Source: Microbulbifer sp. A4B17 (GTDB taxonomy: Bacteria; Pseudomonadota; Gammaproteobacteria; Pseudomonadales; Cellvibrionaceae). Taken from it: a stretch of DNA of 64,000 bases. A program made the translations under genes and the position numbers. The stretch covers positions 4,134,001 through 4,198,000 of the forward strand of contig NZ_CP029064.1 of the NCBI RefSeq assembly GCF_003076275.1. The letters are read 5' to 3'. Numbering within the stretch: the first letter of the stretch is position 1; each line of letters opens with the position of its first letter. Positions 16,675-26,431 of this stretch are shown piece after piece. The notes under the pieces are model-generated. The model did no database searches. It saw only the letters and a program-made list of their open reading frames with translations, and was not told the origin of the DNA.

Positions 16675-17163
16675 CTAGTCCCCCAAGTCCAAATAGCGAG
16701 CTCCTCCTCCCTGCTCTGCTGCCTCATCGCCAGGATTGCGCAAAGGGCATTTCTGCATAGACAGACACCCGCAGCCAATACATCCCTCAAGGTCATCGCG
16801 CAACTTGGTTAACTGCTGGATACGCTGATCCAACTCTTCACGCCAGTGAGAAGAGAGTGATGACCAATCTCCCGCATTGGGCGTGCGTTTATTGGGAAGC
16901 TCCCCGAAGGCCTCGCGTATTTCCGACAGGGGAATCCCGGTACTCTGAGCCACCTTAATAATGGCCACTCGGCGCAACACATCCCGCGAGTAACGCCTTT
17001 GATTTCCGGAGGTCCGCCAGCTGGTAATCAGCCCTTTGCTTTCATAGAAATGCAGGGCACTGACTGCCACGCCGCTGCGCTCGGCCACCTCGCCAACAGT
17101 CAGCTCCCGCTTGATTTGCTTTGACTTTACAGCTCCTTTTTTGGCCGATTCTTCAGCTGCCAT
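16675..17163 (-). CDS. soxR: Redox-sensitive transcriptional activator SoxR (MerR family)
   Basis: This MerR-type helix-turn-helix begins [22 protein letters not shown], followed by the dimer helix and the [2Fe-2S] cluster motif [12 protein letters not shown] (C-x2-C-x-C-x5-C) near the C-terminus. Oxidation of the cluster by redox-cycling compounds turns SoxR into an activator. The ATG at 17163 is the start; the in-frame TTG at 17178 would place the start inside the SoxR-type promoter. Outside enterics SoxR usually acts directly on efflux and redox genes, and here it faces an MFS efflux gene. A matching operator-promoter lies directly upstream. Confidence 0.93.
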   Translation of the reverse strand: MAAEESAKKGAVKSKQIKRELTVGEVAERSGVAVSALHFYESKGLITSWRTSGNQRRYSRDVLRRVAIIKVAQSTGIPLSEIREAFGELPNKRTPNAGDWSSLSSHWREELDQRIQQLTKLRDDLEGCIGCGCLSMQKCPLRNPGDEAAEQGGGARYLDLGD

Positions 17164-17181
17164 AAAAATGCCTATCAACCA

Positions 17182-17212
17182 TTGACCTAAACATTGGTTG
17201 AGGTTTTACACT
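17182..17212 (+). promoter_or_regulatory. SoxR-type promoter with 19-bp spacer
   Basis: TTGACC (-35) and TACACT (-10) are separated by exactly 19 bases, the over-long spacing used by MerR/SoxR activators. The palindrome CCTAAAC-ATTG-GTTGAGG (17186-17203, one mismatch) lies in the spacer and matches the SoxR box pattern. Transcription would run rightward, away from soxR and toward 17248 and the MFS gene. Confidence 0.8.
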
Positions 17213-17247
17213 GCTGCGCAACCTAATGCAAGCGAGGGAGAAAAGTG

Positions 17248-17403
17248 ATGGAAAAGCGCCAAGCAAACAGCGTTGCGCAACCAGCCAGTCAAGCCACCCC
17301 CAACCTGTTCTTACTACTAGTGGCAGCTGCAAGCCTGAACCCCAAATTTGCTACTGAAATACGTGAGTCTGGAGATACCGCGAAGAGAAACCCAGGGACC
17401 TAG
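17248..17403 (+). pseudogene. Short ORF after the SoxR promoter, probable remnant of an efflux gene
   Basis: A 51-codon frame starts at ATG 17248 behind a good GAGGGAG ribosome site and stops at TAG 17401, in the target site of the adjacent MITE. The translated segment PNLFLLLVAAASLNP resembles the first helix of Bcr/CflA-type drug exporters, after which similarity stops. I read it as the 5' remnant of a SoxR-controlled transporter, but a short leader peptide for the downstream MFS gene is also possible. Confidence 0.4.
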
Positions 17404-17666
17404 GGAGCCACTGAATAACTCCGTAATGCCTCTGCGGGTCTTGAAGGCTGCAGATGTTAGGCGCAGCTCGCCGCAAATGGCCGTAGCCCTTTGCAAGAGC
17501 TGCAACGCAGCAGCTGTGGCCTTCAAGGCTCGCCCTTCGGGGCTTGCAGAGCGATTCACACTCCGCGTTGCGACTTCTTGAAAGGTCTAGACATTCCTGC
17601 GAAGCCGCGCCTTGATTGTGAACCGCTCTGCAAGCCAGAGGTATCACGGAGTTATTCAGTGGCTCC
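17404..17666. mobile_element. MITE copy 1 (263 bp, long terminal inverted repeats)
   Basis: The ends GGAGCCACTGAATAACTCCG (left) and its exact reverse complement (right, ending GGCTCC at 17666) form perfect inverted repeats. CTAG flanks both sides (17400-17403 and 17667-17670) as a probable 4-bp target duplication. The interior encodes no protein. An about 95% identical copy lies in opposite orientation at 42755-43018. The YTAR-like target and TGAATAA-containing ends recall IS5-family elements, so it is probably mobilised by such a transposase supplied elsewhere; this is an inference. Confidence 0.88.
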
Positions 17667-17688
17667 CTAGAAGCAGCGACCAATAATC

Positions 17689-18912
17689 ATGAAGCACACG
17701 ACCAGCGGGATACCGTCTCAGAGCCGTATCACATTACTGTGCCTGGCAGCACTCACTATCATGTCGGGGGCCACTGTAGCCCCGTCATTACCTGCACTGC
17801 AGCAGTATTTCTCAGGGACACCCAATAGTGATTTGTGGAGCCGACTGGTAGTGACCCTGCCCGCTTTGAGCATTGCCCTCTGCGCTCCATTAGCAGGCTG
17901 GATTGCTGATCGCCATGGCCGCCTGCAATTATTGAAAGCAGCCCTGGTACTCTATGGACTATCCGGTCTATTAGCCCTATTTCAGGATAGTCTCGCAGGT
18001 ATCCTGACTAGCCGCCTACTATTGGGAGTTGCAGTGGCCGGAACAATGACCTCGGTAACAGCCCTGGTGGGGAATTATTTCAGCCGGGAGCAACGCCTAA
18101 CTTATTTGAGCCAGCAGAGTACTTTTATCAGTATCGGTGGAGTCGTATTTCTAACTCTGGGCGGACTGCTGGCCAGCATACATTGGCGCGCCCCCTTCGC
18201 AATTTACTTTTTGGCCTTACTACTAGTTCCAGCAGTTAAAACTTTCCTTTGGGAACCCGCGCAAGTAAGCTCTTTCAAGCACAGGGACCCAAAAAAAGAA
18301 AAACAAGCTAATTCACTCGCATTTTATGCACTACTGGCGGCGGCAACTTTAAATAGCCTGGCTTTTACCCTGATTCCAACTCAGGTCTCCTTTTACTTGC
18401 GCGAGATAGAAATCTCCTCACCCAGCCTTATTGCTATGGCTATCGCCTCCAGTAATGTTATGGGAGCCATCGCCTCATTACTGATTTACCGGCGAGCCCG
18501 GAATCAACTGGGAGTGCTCGGCGTTTTTATCGCAAGCTTTACTATTATGGCCGCCAGCTTTGGGCTGCTCGCCGGCGCTCAAAACCTGACGGAAATAGTT
18601 GCTTTTATTGCCCTCTACGGACTTGGAATGGGTACCCTGATACCACATATCTTTTCTACGGCTCTCGAGTCTGCTCCGGAGTCAAAAAGAGGGAAAACTG
18701 CGGGATTTCTGACGACTGGAATTTTTCTTGGGCAATTTATTTCGCCTTTCGTCAGACAGCCCTGGATTGATAAAATGGGGTATTCCAGTGCATTTTCATC
18801 CATGGCTTTAATTTTGATGTTCGCCGCCTCCAGCGCCACTTTGATATACATCATTAAAATTAAAAAAGAATTCGCATTAGCATATACTTCCGGGCTGGGA
18901 TCGGGAAACTGA
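17689..18912 (+). CDS. MFS efflux transporter
   Basis: The 407-residue protein has 12 hydrophobic helices in two halves. The first half shows SGATVAPSLPALQQYFSG and LAGWIADRHGRLQLLKAALVLYG, the loop 2-3 MFS signature. This is the arrangement of drug:proton antiporters and sugar/arabinose efflux proteins. The start at ATG 17689 lies 19 bases after the MITE-flanking CTAG and has no strong ribosome site. Expression may depend on the SoxR-type promoter upstream of the MITE. The substrate is unknown. Confidence 0.85.
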   Translation: MKHTTSGIPSQSRITLLCLAALTIMSGATVAPSLPALQQYFSGTPNSDLWSRLVVTLPALSIALCAPLAGWIADRHGRLQLLKAALVLYGLSGLLALFQDSLAGILTSRLLLGVAVAGTMTSVTALVGNYFSREQRLTYLSQQSTFISIGGVVFLTLGGLLASIHWRAPFAIYFLALLLVPAVKTFLWEPAQVSSFKHRDPKKEKQANSLAFYALLAAATLNSLAFTLIPTQVSFYLREIEISSPSLIAMAIASSNVMGAIASLLIYRRARNQLGVLGVFIASFTIMAASFGLLAGAQNLTEIVAFIALYGLGMGTLIPHIFSTALESAPESKRGKTAGFLTTGIFLGQFISPFVRQPWIDKMGYSSAFSSMALILMFAASSATLIYIIKIKKEFALAYTSGLGSGN

Positions 18913-19004
18913 TCCGACAGGAAAGGTATTCCTCCTTTCTGCCCGATAAATCCACCAAACAACACACAGTCAAAGCCGTACGGTAATTTTGGCAAGGAGA
19001 AAAA

Positions 19005-19970
19005 GTGGAATCGATTATTTCCATCAAAGGCTTGGGAAAAACCTATTCCGAGGGGTTTACCGCCCTGAAGAATATCGACCTGGAAATTCAGCGGGGAGAA
19101 CTGTTTGCCTTGCTCGGCCCCAATGGCGCGGGCAAGACAACCATGATCAGCATTATCTGCGGCATCGTAAATCCGAGCTGCGGTGAAGTCACTGTCAATG
19201 GTTACAATATTCAGCGGGACTATCGCAAGGCTCGCAATGAGATTGGTCTGGTGCCCCAGGAGATATCCACTGATGCCTTTGAAACCGTTTGGGCAGCAGT
19301 GAAATTCAGCCGCGGCCTATTTGGCAAGGCTCCCAATCCCGCCTATCTGGAGAAAATTCTACGGCAGCTATCCCTGTGGGAGAAAAAAGATAACAAAATT
19401 ATTACGCTTTCAGGAGGAATGAAGCGCCGCCTGATGATCGCCAAGGCGCTATCCCACGAACCCAATGTGCTCTTCCTCGACGAACCCACCGCCGGGGTCG
19501 ATGTGGAGCTGCGCCAGGATATGTGGCAAATGGTGCGCGAACTGAAGGAGTCAGGGGTAACCGTTATCCTCACCACCCACTATATCGAAGAGGCCGAGGA
19601 AATGGCCGATCGTGTCGGTGTTATCAATCACGGCCAACTGGTTCTGGTTGAGGAGAAAAATGCACTGATGAAAAAAATGGGGGAGAAAGAACTCAGCCTG
19701 CAACTGCCCACACCACTGCAACAAATTCCAGAGAGCCTTGCCGACCTGCCACTTAGTCTCAGCAGCGATGGCAGCCAGCTGGTTTACCGCTTTGATATCA
19801 AAAGCGAGGACACCGGTCTTGCGGAGTTTTTGCGCCGTTTAAATGCCGCCAATATTGAATTCCGTGATTTACACACCCGGGAAAGCTCCCTGGAGGAAAT
19901 ATTCGTCAACTTGGTTCACGGTGCTCGACTTGAACGGGAAGAGCAGCTCAGCAGGGAGGCACAGGCATGA
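19005..19970 (+). CDS. ABC-2 type exporter, ATP-binding protein
   Basis: Walker A is GPNGAGKTT near residue 42, the signature is LSGGMKRRL, and Walker B is [12 protein letters not shown], all intact. The 321-residue length includes a C-terminal extension after the nucleotide-binding domain, as in YadG/DrrA-like ATPases. The start is GTG 19005 with AAGGAG (18994-18999) just upstream. The stop overlaps the permease start (ATGA), so the two form one exporter of the ABC-2 class. Such systems export drugs, polysaccharide precursors or lipids; the cargo here is unknown. Confidence 0.93.
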   Translation: MESIISIKGLGKTYSEGFTALKNIDLEIQRGELFALLGPNGAGKTTMISIICGIVNPSCGEVTVNGYNIQRDYRKARNEIGLVPQEISTDAFETVWAAVKFSRGLFGKAPNPAYLEKILRQLSLWEKKDNKIITLSGGMKRRLMIAKALSHEPNVLFLDEPTAGVDVELRQDMWQMVRELKESGVTVILTTHYIEEAEEMADRVGVINHGQLVLVEEKNALMKKMGEKELSLQLPTPLQQIPESLADLPLSLSSDGSQLVYRFDIKSEDTGLAEFLRRLNAANIEFRDLHTRESSLEEIFVNLVHGARLEREEQLSREAQA

Positions 19971-20728
19971 ATTGGTATGGAATTGGCGCCATCTATAAAT
20001 TTGAGATGGCCCGCACCTGGCGCACCCTGATGCAGAGCATCGCCTCACCGGTGCTCTCCACATCTCTCTATTTTATTGTCTTTGGTGCGGCGATTGGATC
20101 GCGTATGGGGGATATCGACGGGGTCAGTTATGGGGCCTTTATTATTCCAGGATTGGTAATGCTGGCACTGCTCAGCGAGAGTATTTCCAACGCCTCTTTC
20201 GGAATATTTTTTCCCAAATTTTCCGGCACCATTTATGAAGTATTGTCAGCCCCCATATCCTCATTCGAAATCGTCACCGGATATGTAGGTGCCGCAGCCA
20301 CAAAGTCCATTTTATTGGGGCTGTTGATACTGCTGACTGCGCGCTTTTTTGTGGACTACGAAATCGTGCACCCCTGGTGGATGCTGACCTTCCTGGCGCT
20401 TACTGCGGTCACTTTTAGCCTGTTCGGATTTATTATCGGGGTTTGGGCTGATGACTTCCAAAAGCTGCAGGTTATCCCACTAATGATCATCACACCGCTC
20501 ACTTTTCTCGGTGGTGCATTTTATTCAATCAGTATGCTGCCGGAAGTGTGGCAGAAAATTACCCTGTTCAACCCGGTAGTTTATTTGATCAGCGGCTTCC
20601 GCTGGGCTTTTTACGGTGTGGCCGATGTTAACCTGGGACTGAGTATCGGCATGACATTACTCTTTCTGGTGCTGTGCCTCACCACCGTCTGGTGGATTTT
20701 CCGTACCGGATACCGTATCAAAACTTAA
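19967..20728 (+). CDS. ABC-2 type exporter, permease
   Basis: The 253-residue membrane protein with six hydrophobic segments belongs to the YadH/DrrB permease family. Visible signatures include [19 protein letters not shown] and [20 protein letters not shown], followed by [18 protein letters not shown]. It is translationally coupled to the ATPase by a 4-base overlap and should form a homodimer with two ATPase subunits. No periplasmic or outer-membrane partners are encoded nearby. Confidence 0.93.
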   Translation: MNWYGIGAIYKFEMARTWRTLMQSIASPVLSTSLYFIVFGAAIGSRMGDIDGVSYGAFIIPGLVMLALLSESISNASFGIFFPKFSGTIYEVLSAPISSFEIVTGYVGAAATKSILLGLLILLTARFFVDYEIVHPWWMLTFLALTAVTFSLFGFIIGVWADDFQKLQVIPLMIITPLTFLGGAFYSISMLPEVWQKITLFNPVVYLISGFRWAFYGVADVNLGLSIGMTLLFLVLCLTTVWWIFRTGYRIKT

Positions 20729-20786
20729 TCTCACCCCACACCGCTGTGCCAACCTTTAATGAAGACAGTACAGCGGTGGACTCACT

Positions 20787-21242
20787 ATGGTGGAGGAATA
20801 TCACGAAGGGGGCTGTGTTTGCGGACAACTGCGCTTTCGCGCCCTCGGCTCCCCCCACCGGGTCAGCCTGTGCTCCTGCCAATGGTGCAGAAAGCGCAGC
20901 GGTAGCCCCATCGGCTTATCGGTCTACTTCAAAAAGAAACAAATAGCCTTTCTACAGGGCCATTTGCAAACCCACACTCTTTACTCCGATGCCGGTCGTT
21001 GGATAAAGAATCAGTTCTGCCCCGATTGCGGCAGCCCACTTACCTGGACACTGGAGTTCCTACCCGAGTACCGAGGATTCGCTGGCGGTGCATTTGATGC
21101 ACCAGAATTTATTTATCCCGAACGCTATATTTACAGCCGCAGTAAACCGGAGTGGCTACAGGTCGCCAGTGATATCGCTCTATGCCCTACAATGGCGGGG
21201 CCACCCAAAAATACCGACGACAACTCCGAACCGGGGCCCTAG
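20787..21242 (+). CDS. GFA-family zinc-binding protein
   Basis: The 151-residue protein carries the zinc-binding cysteines of the GFA / centromere protein V family: GGCVCGQLRF near the start, SLCSCQWCRKRSG, and FCPDCGSPLTW in the middle. The founding member was described as catalysing glutathione-formaldehyde adduct formation, but most members have no proven activity. The last 4 bases overlap the 3' end of the convergent tetR gene. Confidence 0.85.
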   Translation: MVEEYHEGGCVCGQLRFRALGSPHRVSLCSCQWCRKRSGSPIGLSVYFKKKQIAFLQGHLQTHTLYSDAGRWIKNQFCPDCGSPLTWTLEFLPEYRGFAGGAFDAPEFIYPERYIYSRSKPEWLQVASDIALCPTMAGPPKNTDDNSEPGP

Positions 21243-21871
21243 TGGTGGGCACACATAAATGTCCTCACGGCTTTTTGTACACGCTCGCGACGCTCTTCCG
21301 GAGTCGCCATTTGCCGACAGCCGATCAATACCTGCATATGGTTACAGCCGAGTAGTAGACCTATAAAGTCTTCCGCAGCCACGGCAGGGTCATCCACCTT
21401 CAGCATCTGCAACTGGTTGGCCCTGCGCAGTAACTGCTCTATCTCCCCCAAGATCCGCTGTGGACCGGCATCAAAAAACAGCTGGGACATTTCCGATTCC
21501 TGGGATGCCAGGGCGCACAAAAGGCGTAACAGACGCACGCTATCCTCATTCTCCACCATCCCCAGGAAGGCGTCACCGATACGCTCCAGAACCTGCTCTA
21601 CCGACTCCCCTTCTTCCAGGGCAAAGATGGGCAGAGGCATCATCATTTCACAGCGAGAGGCAATGGCGGCGCTAAAAAGCGTCTCCTTATCGGAGAAGTG
21701 GCTGTAGACCGTGAGCTTGGACACTCCCGCGGCCGAAGCCACCGCATCCACACTGGTGGCGGCAAAACCGTGGGATAAAAACAGGTCCCTGGCGGCATCC
21801 AGGATGGCCTGGCGTTTCACCGGATCCTTGGGGCGACCGCGCGGGGCGGTCGTCTGGGTCTGCTCAGACAT
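21239..21871 (-). CDS. TetR-family transcriptional repressor
   Basis: The 210-residue protein has an N-terminal helix-turn-helix (AILDAARDLFLSHGFAATSVD, then GVSKLTVYSHFSDKETLF), followed by an all-helical ligand domain. It is divergent from the RND efflux genes, and palindromic sites lie in the 134-base gap between them. The simplest reading is local control of the pump by a toxic ligand. The AcrR-like C-terminal domain does not reveal the inducer. Confidence 0.92.
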   Translation of the reverse strand: MSEQTQTTAPRGRPKDPVKRQAILDAARDLFLSHGFAATSVDAVASAAGVSKLTVYSHFSDKETLFSAAIASRCEMMMPLPIFALEEGESVEQVLERIGDAFLGMVENEDSVRLLRLLCALASQESEMSQLFFDAGPQRILGEIEQLLRRANQLQMLKVDDPAVAAEDFIGLLLGCNHMQVLIGCRQMATPEERRERVQKAVRTFMCAHH

Positions 21872-21883
21872 AGCTCTCCATAT

Positions 21884-21927
21884 ACTAGACTCGTTAGTTC
21901 ATTAAATATACTATACTCGCCAGTATA
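21884..21927. promoter_or_regulatory. Candidate TetR operators between tetR and RND operon
   Basis: A perfect palindrome TATACT-CGCC-AGTATA (21912-21927) and a shorter inverted repeat ACTA-N7-TAGT (21884-21898) lie in the divergent promoter region. Both contain CTAnAct/AGTnTAg-like half sites, as TetR-family dimers often bind. Confidence 0.55.
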
Positions 21928-22005
21928 ACATTGATGGCCGTCCGGCCATGCTTGACCCAGTCACGGATCTGCCTCGACGCGCCAGCGCCGGGGAAGGAAG
22001 CCAAT

Positions 22006-23124
22006 ATGTACCAAATGCTAATCCTCGCTGTGCTTTCATTCAGCCTTTTGCTGAGCGCTTGTGCCCCCTCTGAATCCAAAGAAAAAGAAACCAAACCGCG
22101 CCCCGCTGTTATGGTGCGTCCCACCCTGGCCAGCGCGCAAACCGATGTCTACCCCGGCGAGGTAAGGGCCCGCTTCGAACCGGCACTGGCCTTCCGTATC
22201 GGAGGAAAAATCCAGCGGCGCCTGGTAAATGTCGGCGACCGTGTGGAACAGGGCCAACCTCTTGCGGAACTGGATACTGAAGACCTGCTGTTGCAACTGG
22301 ATTCAGCCCGCGCCAGCCATACTTCCGCCGAGGCCGACCAACGCCTGGCTAGCAGCGAACTCGCGCGCCACCGCAAGCTATTGGAAAAGCAGCTGGTAAG
22401 TCTCTCCCAATTCGATACCGTAGAAACCCAGTTCGAAGCCAGCGAAGCGCGTCTACAGCAGGCCAAGGCACAGCTGGATGTGGCCCGCAACCAGGCTGCC
22501 TATGCCGTACTTAAGGCACCGGAAAGTGGCGTGATCGCCCGCCGCATGGCCGAGGCTGGCCAGGTCGTTGCCTCCGGGCAGGGCATTTTCGAGCTGGCAG
22601 CTGATGGTGAACGGGAAGTGCGTATCGACCTGCCAGAGCAATCCATCAGTCGCTTTAAAGTAGGCCAACTGCTAACTGTCGAACTTTGGTCCCAACCGGG
22701 CCAATCTTTCCCCGCACGCATCCGCGAACTGTCACCAGCAGCCGATCCCATATCCCGCACCTTTGAAGCCAGGGTCGCTTTCGAGAATAAAGTAAGCGGT
22801 GTAGAAATCGGCCAGAGTGCACGGGCATTTGTCCCCAGGGCGGAAAAAACCGATGTACTCCAAGTTCCTATGTCAGCGGTCAGTGCCGACGATGGTGCCG
22901 CATTTGTATGGGTGTTAAACCCAGAGACAAAAACACTGCACAAAACCCCTGTCAGCCTGGGTCCTTACGGTGAAGAATTTGTCTCGGTATTTTCCGGGTT
23001 GGAACGCAACGACTGGATCGTGGCCGCAGGTACCCATTTATTACAGGAAGGTATGGTGGTGCGCCCTGTGGACCGTATGAACCGCCCCATTGAACAGGGG
23101 CCGTCTCTCGCCCATCAGGAATAA
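22006..23124 (+). CDS. RND efflux periplasmic adaptor lipoprotein
   Basis: The start at ATG 22006 follows GGAAGGAAG and gives a lipoprotein signal with lipobox LLLSAC, so the mature protein is anchored by an acylated cysteine. The body shows the membrane-fusion pattern: a lipoyl half-motif (GGKIQRRLVNVGDRVEQGQPL), a helical hairpin (residues about 95-160), the second lipoyl half (APESGVIARRMAEAGQVV) and beta-barrel regions. It should link the RND pump to an outer-membrane channel. No channel gene is in the cluster, so a TolC-like protein encoded elsewhere is likely. Confidence 0.93.
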   Translation: MYQMLILAVLSFSLLLSACAPSESKEKETKPRPAVMVRPTLASAQTDVYPGEVRARFEPALAFRIGGKIQRRLVNVGDRVEQGQPLAELDTEDLLLQLDSARASHTSAEADQRLASSELARHRKLLEKQLVSLSQFDTVETQFEASEARLQQAKAQLDVARNQAAYAVLKAPESGVIARRMAEAGQVVASGQGIFELAADGEREVRIDLPEQSISRFKVGQLLTVELWSQPGQSFPARIRELSPAADPISRTFEARVAFENKVSGVEIGQSARAFVPRAEKTDVLQVPMSAVSADDGAAFVWVLNPETKTLHKTPVSLGPYGEEFVSVFSGLERNDWIVAAGTHLLQEGMVVRPVDRMNRPIEQGPSLAHQE

Positions 23125-23131
23125 ATTAAAG

Positions 23132-23159
23132 GCGCGGGAACAATAATACCTGCCCGCGC
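23132..23159. other. Hairpin between adaptor and RND pump genes
   Basis: GCGCGGG (23132-23138) and CCCGCGC (23153-23159) form a 7-bp GC-rich stem with no T tract. It lies in the 120-base gap between two genes of one operon and may adjust their relative expression or protect the upstream mRNA. Confidence 0.4.
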
Positions 23160-23244
23160 AAATTAATTCCCAATAAAGCCTCGATAACAATTTCCAAAGT
23201 GCGGCCGCGAACAGTAGAGCCGCCCTTGAAACAGAGAAACTGCC

Positions 23245-26200
23245 ATGGGTTTTAACCTTTCCGAGTGGGCCTTAAAAAACCGCCCGCTGGTGCTTTACGC
23301 AATGATCGTCCTGGGACTGCTGGGAACCTTCTCCTATACCCAATTGGGGCAAAGTGAAGATCCACCCTTTACCTTTAAGGTGATGGTGATCAACACCGTC
23401 TGGCCCGGCGCCAGTGCCGAAGATGTGTCCCGCCAGATTACCGAACGGGTAGAAAAGAAATTACTGGAGACCGGTGATTACCAGCGTATCTCCTCTTTTT
23501 CCCGTCCGGGGCAATCCCAGGTATTGTTTGTTGCCCGGGACGATATGCACTCCCGTGACATTCCCGATCTCTGGTATGAAGTGCGCAAAAAGGTGGGGGA
23601 TATTCGCCACACCCTGCCGCCGGATATCCAGGGCCCATTTTTTAACGACGAGTTTGGCACCACCTTCGGCAATATTTATGCCCTCACCGGCAGTGGCTTC
23701 GATTACGCACTGATGAAGGACTACGCTGAGCGGCTGCAACTGGCCCTTCAGCGAGTTAAGGATGTAGGCAAGGTCGAGTTACTGGGATTGCAGGACGAAA
23801 AAATTTGGGTGGAAATATCCAATACCAAATTGGCCTCCATGGGCATTCCCCTGTCTGCGGTTCAAAACGCCCTGCAAGCGCAAAACCAGGTCACCGATGG
23901 CGGCTTTGTAGATACTGTGAGTGACCGGGTGCGTATCCGTGTGAGCGGACAATTTACCTCAGTCAATGAAATACGCCAATTTCCTATTACCGCAGATGGC
24001 CGTACCCAGCGCCTGGGAGATATCGCCCAGGTACATCGCGGCTTTAGCGATCCGGCCCAGCCCCGTATGCGCTTTATGGGAGAGGACGCCATCGGCCTCG
24101 CCGTTTCCATGAAGGAAGGGGGAGATATTTTAAAGTTGGGTAAAGCCCTTGATAAAACCTTTGCCCGACTACAGGAAGATCTGCCCATAGGTATGGAACT
24201 GCGCAAGGTCTCCGACCAACCGGCGGCAGTAAAACGCGGTGTCGGCGAATTCCTGCAAGTGCTGGCCGAAGCTCTGGGTATCGTACTGCTGGTGAGTTTT
24301 TTCTCCCTTGGCAGCCGCCCGGGATTAATTGTGGCGCTATCGATCCCATTGGTATTGGCGATGACCTTCGCGCTGATGCACTACTTCAATATCGGACTGC
24401 ACAAGATCTCGCTGGGGGCACTGGTACTCGCCCTGGGCTTGATGGTGGACGATGCCATTATCGCGGTAGAGATGATGGCGATAAAAATGGAGCAGGGGCT
24501 CAGTCGGCTAAAAGCCGCCGGCTTCGCCTGGACCAGCACCGCTTTTCCCATGCTCACCGGTACACTGATTACCGCCGCCGGTTTTTTACCGATTGCCACC
24601 GCCCAATCCGGTACCGGTGAATACACCCGATCTATTTTCCAAGTGGTCACCCTGTCGCTAATCGTTTCCTGGATTGCCGCCGTGGTCTTTGTACCCTATC
24701 TGGGCCACTACCTGCTGCCGAACCTGGCGCGACACGGACAAGGCGGTGAAGTGGCAGACCCCTACCAGAAACCCTTTTACCAGCGCTTCCGCCGCTTTAT
24801 TACCTGGTGCCTGCGCAATCGCAAAACAGTGATTGCGGCCACCCTGGCAATTTTTGTCGGCTCGCTCGCTTTGTTTAAACTGGTTCCGCAACAATTCTTC
24901 CCCTCCTCCGGACGCCTCGAATTGATGGTGGACCTGAAACTGGCCGAGGGTGCCTCGCTGAAATCCACCGAGCATCAGGCCAAAAGGTTGGAAACCCTGT
25001 TGGCGCAGAACGATCAGGTAGAAAATTACGTCGCCTATGTGGGCACCGGCTCCCCGCGTTTCTACTTGCCTTTGGACCAGCAACTGCCCGCTGCCAGTTT
25101 CGCCCAGTTTGTTGTGATGACCCGCAGTGTCGAAGAGCGCGAGCAAGTGCGCAGCTGGCTGATCAATACGATGAATGAGGAATTCCCTACCCTGCGCAGC
25201 CGTGTGTCCCGCCTTGAGAACGGCCCACCCGTGGGATACCCGGTGCAGTTCCGTTTATCCGGCGAACATATCCGCGAAGTGCGGGGGCTGGCTCGGGAAG
25301 TGGCTGAGCGCCTGCGGGATAATCCACAGGTGACCAATGTGCACCTGGACTGGGAAGAACCCAGCAAGTCCATCAACCTCAATATCGACCAGGACCGCGC
25401 TCGCGCCATGGGCGTCAACAGTGCAACCTTGTCCCAGGCTCTGCAAAGTTCCTTGACCGGTATCACTGTGAGCCAATACCGGGAAGATAACGAGTTGATC
25501 GACGTGCGTGTGCGCGGTAATGAAGACGATCGCTATGCCCTGCGCCAATTGGGTAACCTCGCGGTACAAACCGACAGCGGCCGCAGTGTACCGCTGAACC
25601 AGATTGCTACCCTGGAGTACGGTTTTGAGGAAGGTATTATCTGGCACCGGGACCGCTTGCCCACCGTTACCGTGCGCGCTGATATTTATGGGGAAGAGTT
25701 ACCGGCAACCGTCATCAATGCCGTGTGGCCTCAGCTTCAATCCATTCGCGATAAATTACCGCCGGGCTACTTGCTGGAAGTGGGTGGTACCGTGGAAGAA
25801 TCTGCGCGGGGGCAAAAATCGGTCAATGCTGGTATGCCGCTATTTGTGCTGGTGGTCTTTACCCTGCTGATGCTGCAACTGCGCAGTATGTCCCTATCCA
25901 CCATGGTATTCCTCACGGCTCCCCTGGGCCTGATCGGCGTTACCCTGTTCCTGCTGCTGTTTGGCAAGCCCTTTGGTTTTGTCGCCATGCTGGGCACCAT
26001 CGCCCTGGCGGGAATGATTATGCGTAACTCGGTGATTTTGGTGGACCAGATACAGCAGGATATCAGCCAGGGCCTCAGTCCATGGGATGCAATTGTCGAG
26101 TCGACGGTAAGACGCTTCAGACCGATTGTATTAACCGCACTGACTGCGGTATTGGCGATGATTCCGTTATCCCGCAGTGACTTCTTTGGCCCTATGGCCG

Positions 26201-26364
26201 TCGCCATTATGGGGGGATTGATTGTTGCAACAGGGCTCACCCTGCTATTCCTTCCAGCACTCTATGCCGCTTGGTTCCGGGTGCGAGAGGAACACAATGA
26301 AGAGACTGTGGAAAATAATCCTGAGTTTGGCGGGCCCATAACCCCAAGTGCCGCTACAGAATAA
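23245..26364 (+). CDS. RND efflux pump, inner-membrane transporter
   Basis: The 1039-residue protein has the AcrB-type layout: one helix, a large periplasmic loop, helices 2-7, a second loop and helices 8-12. The proton-relay aspartates of helix 4 are present in LGLMVDDAIIAVEMM near residue 400. The N-terminus (FNLSEWALKNRPLVLYAMIV) and TVWPGASAEDVSRQ resemble the multidrug/HAE1 branch rather than the metal-exporting CusA branch. With the lipoprotein adaptor upstream it forms a tripartite pump needing an external outer-membrane channel. The divergent TetR repressor probably controls it. Confidence 0.94.
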   Translation: MGFNLSEWALKNRPLVLYAMIVLGLLGTFSYTQLGQSEDPPFTFKVMVINTVWPGASAEDVSRQITERVEKKLLETGDYQRISSFSRPGQSQVLFVARDDMHSRDIPDLWYEVRKKVGDIRHTLPPDIQGPFFNDEFGTTFGNIYALTGSGFDYALMKDYAERLQLALQRVKDVGKVELLGLQDEKIWVEISNTKLASMGIPLSAVQNALQAQNQVTDGGFVDTVSDRVRIRVSGQFTSVNEIRQFPITADGRTQRLGDIAQVHRGFSDPAQPRMRFMGEDAIGLAVSMKEGGDILKLGKALDKTFARLQEDLPIGMELRKVSDQPAAVKRGVGEFLQVLAEALGIVLLVSFFSLGSRPGLIVALSIPLVLAMTFALMHYFNIGLHKISLGALVLALGLMVDDAIIAVEMMAIKMEQGLSRLKAAGFAWTSTAFPMLTGTLITAAGFLPIATAQSGTGEYTRSIFQVVTLSLIVSWIAAVVFVPYLGHYLLPNLARHGQGGEVADPYQKPFYQRFRRFITWCLRNRKTVIAATLAIFVGSLALFKLVPQQFFPSSGRLELMVDLKLAEGASLKSTEHQAKRLETLLAQNDQVENYVAYVGTGSPRFYLPLDQQLPAASFAQFVVMTRSVEEREQVRSWLINTMNEEFPTLRSRVSRLENGPPVGYPVQFRLSGEHIREVRGLAREVAERLRDNPQVTNVHLDWEEPSKSINLNIDQDRARAMGVNSATLSQALQSSLTGITVSQYREDNELIDVRVRGNEDDRYALRQLGNLAVQTDSGRSVPLNQIATLEYGFEEGIIWHRDRLPTVTVRADIYGEELPATVINAVWPQLQSIRDKLPPGYLLEVGGTVEESARGQKSVNAGMPLFVLVVFTLLMLQLRSMSLSTMVFLTAPLGLIGVTLFLLLFGKPFGFVAMLGTIALAGMIMRNSVILVDQIQQDISQGLSPWDAIVESTVRRFRPIVLTALTAVLAMIPLSRSDFFGPMAVAIMGGLIVATGLTLLFLPALYAAWFRVREEHNEETVENNPEFGGPITPSAATE

Positions 26365-26383
26365 GACCTCTTACCAACCCATT

Positions 26384-26420
26384 AAAAAGGCGGCGCAGGT
26401 TTTCCTTGCGCCGCCTTTTT
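26384..26420. terminator. Bidirectional terminator after the RND gene
   Basis: AAAAAGGCGGCGCA and TGCGCCGCCTTTTT form a near-perfect stem with A and T tracts on both sides, between the convergent RND and metallo-hydrolase genes. It should stop transcription from both directions. Confidence 0.9.
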
Positions 26421-26431
26421 ATTTATATTTT

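Noticed and set aside
17351..17683. Frames inside the MITE copies (also near 42860)
   Set aside because: They span the terminal inverted repeats and are short; similar frames in both copies only reflect the repeat, with no transposase motif.
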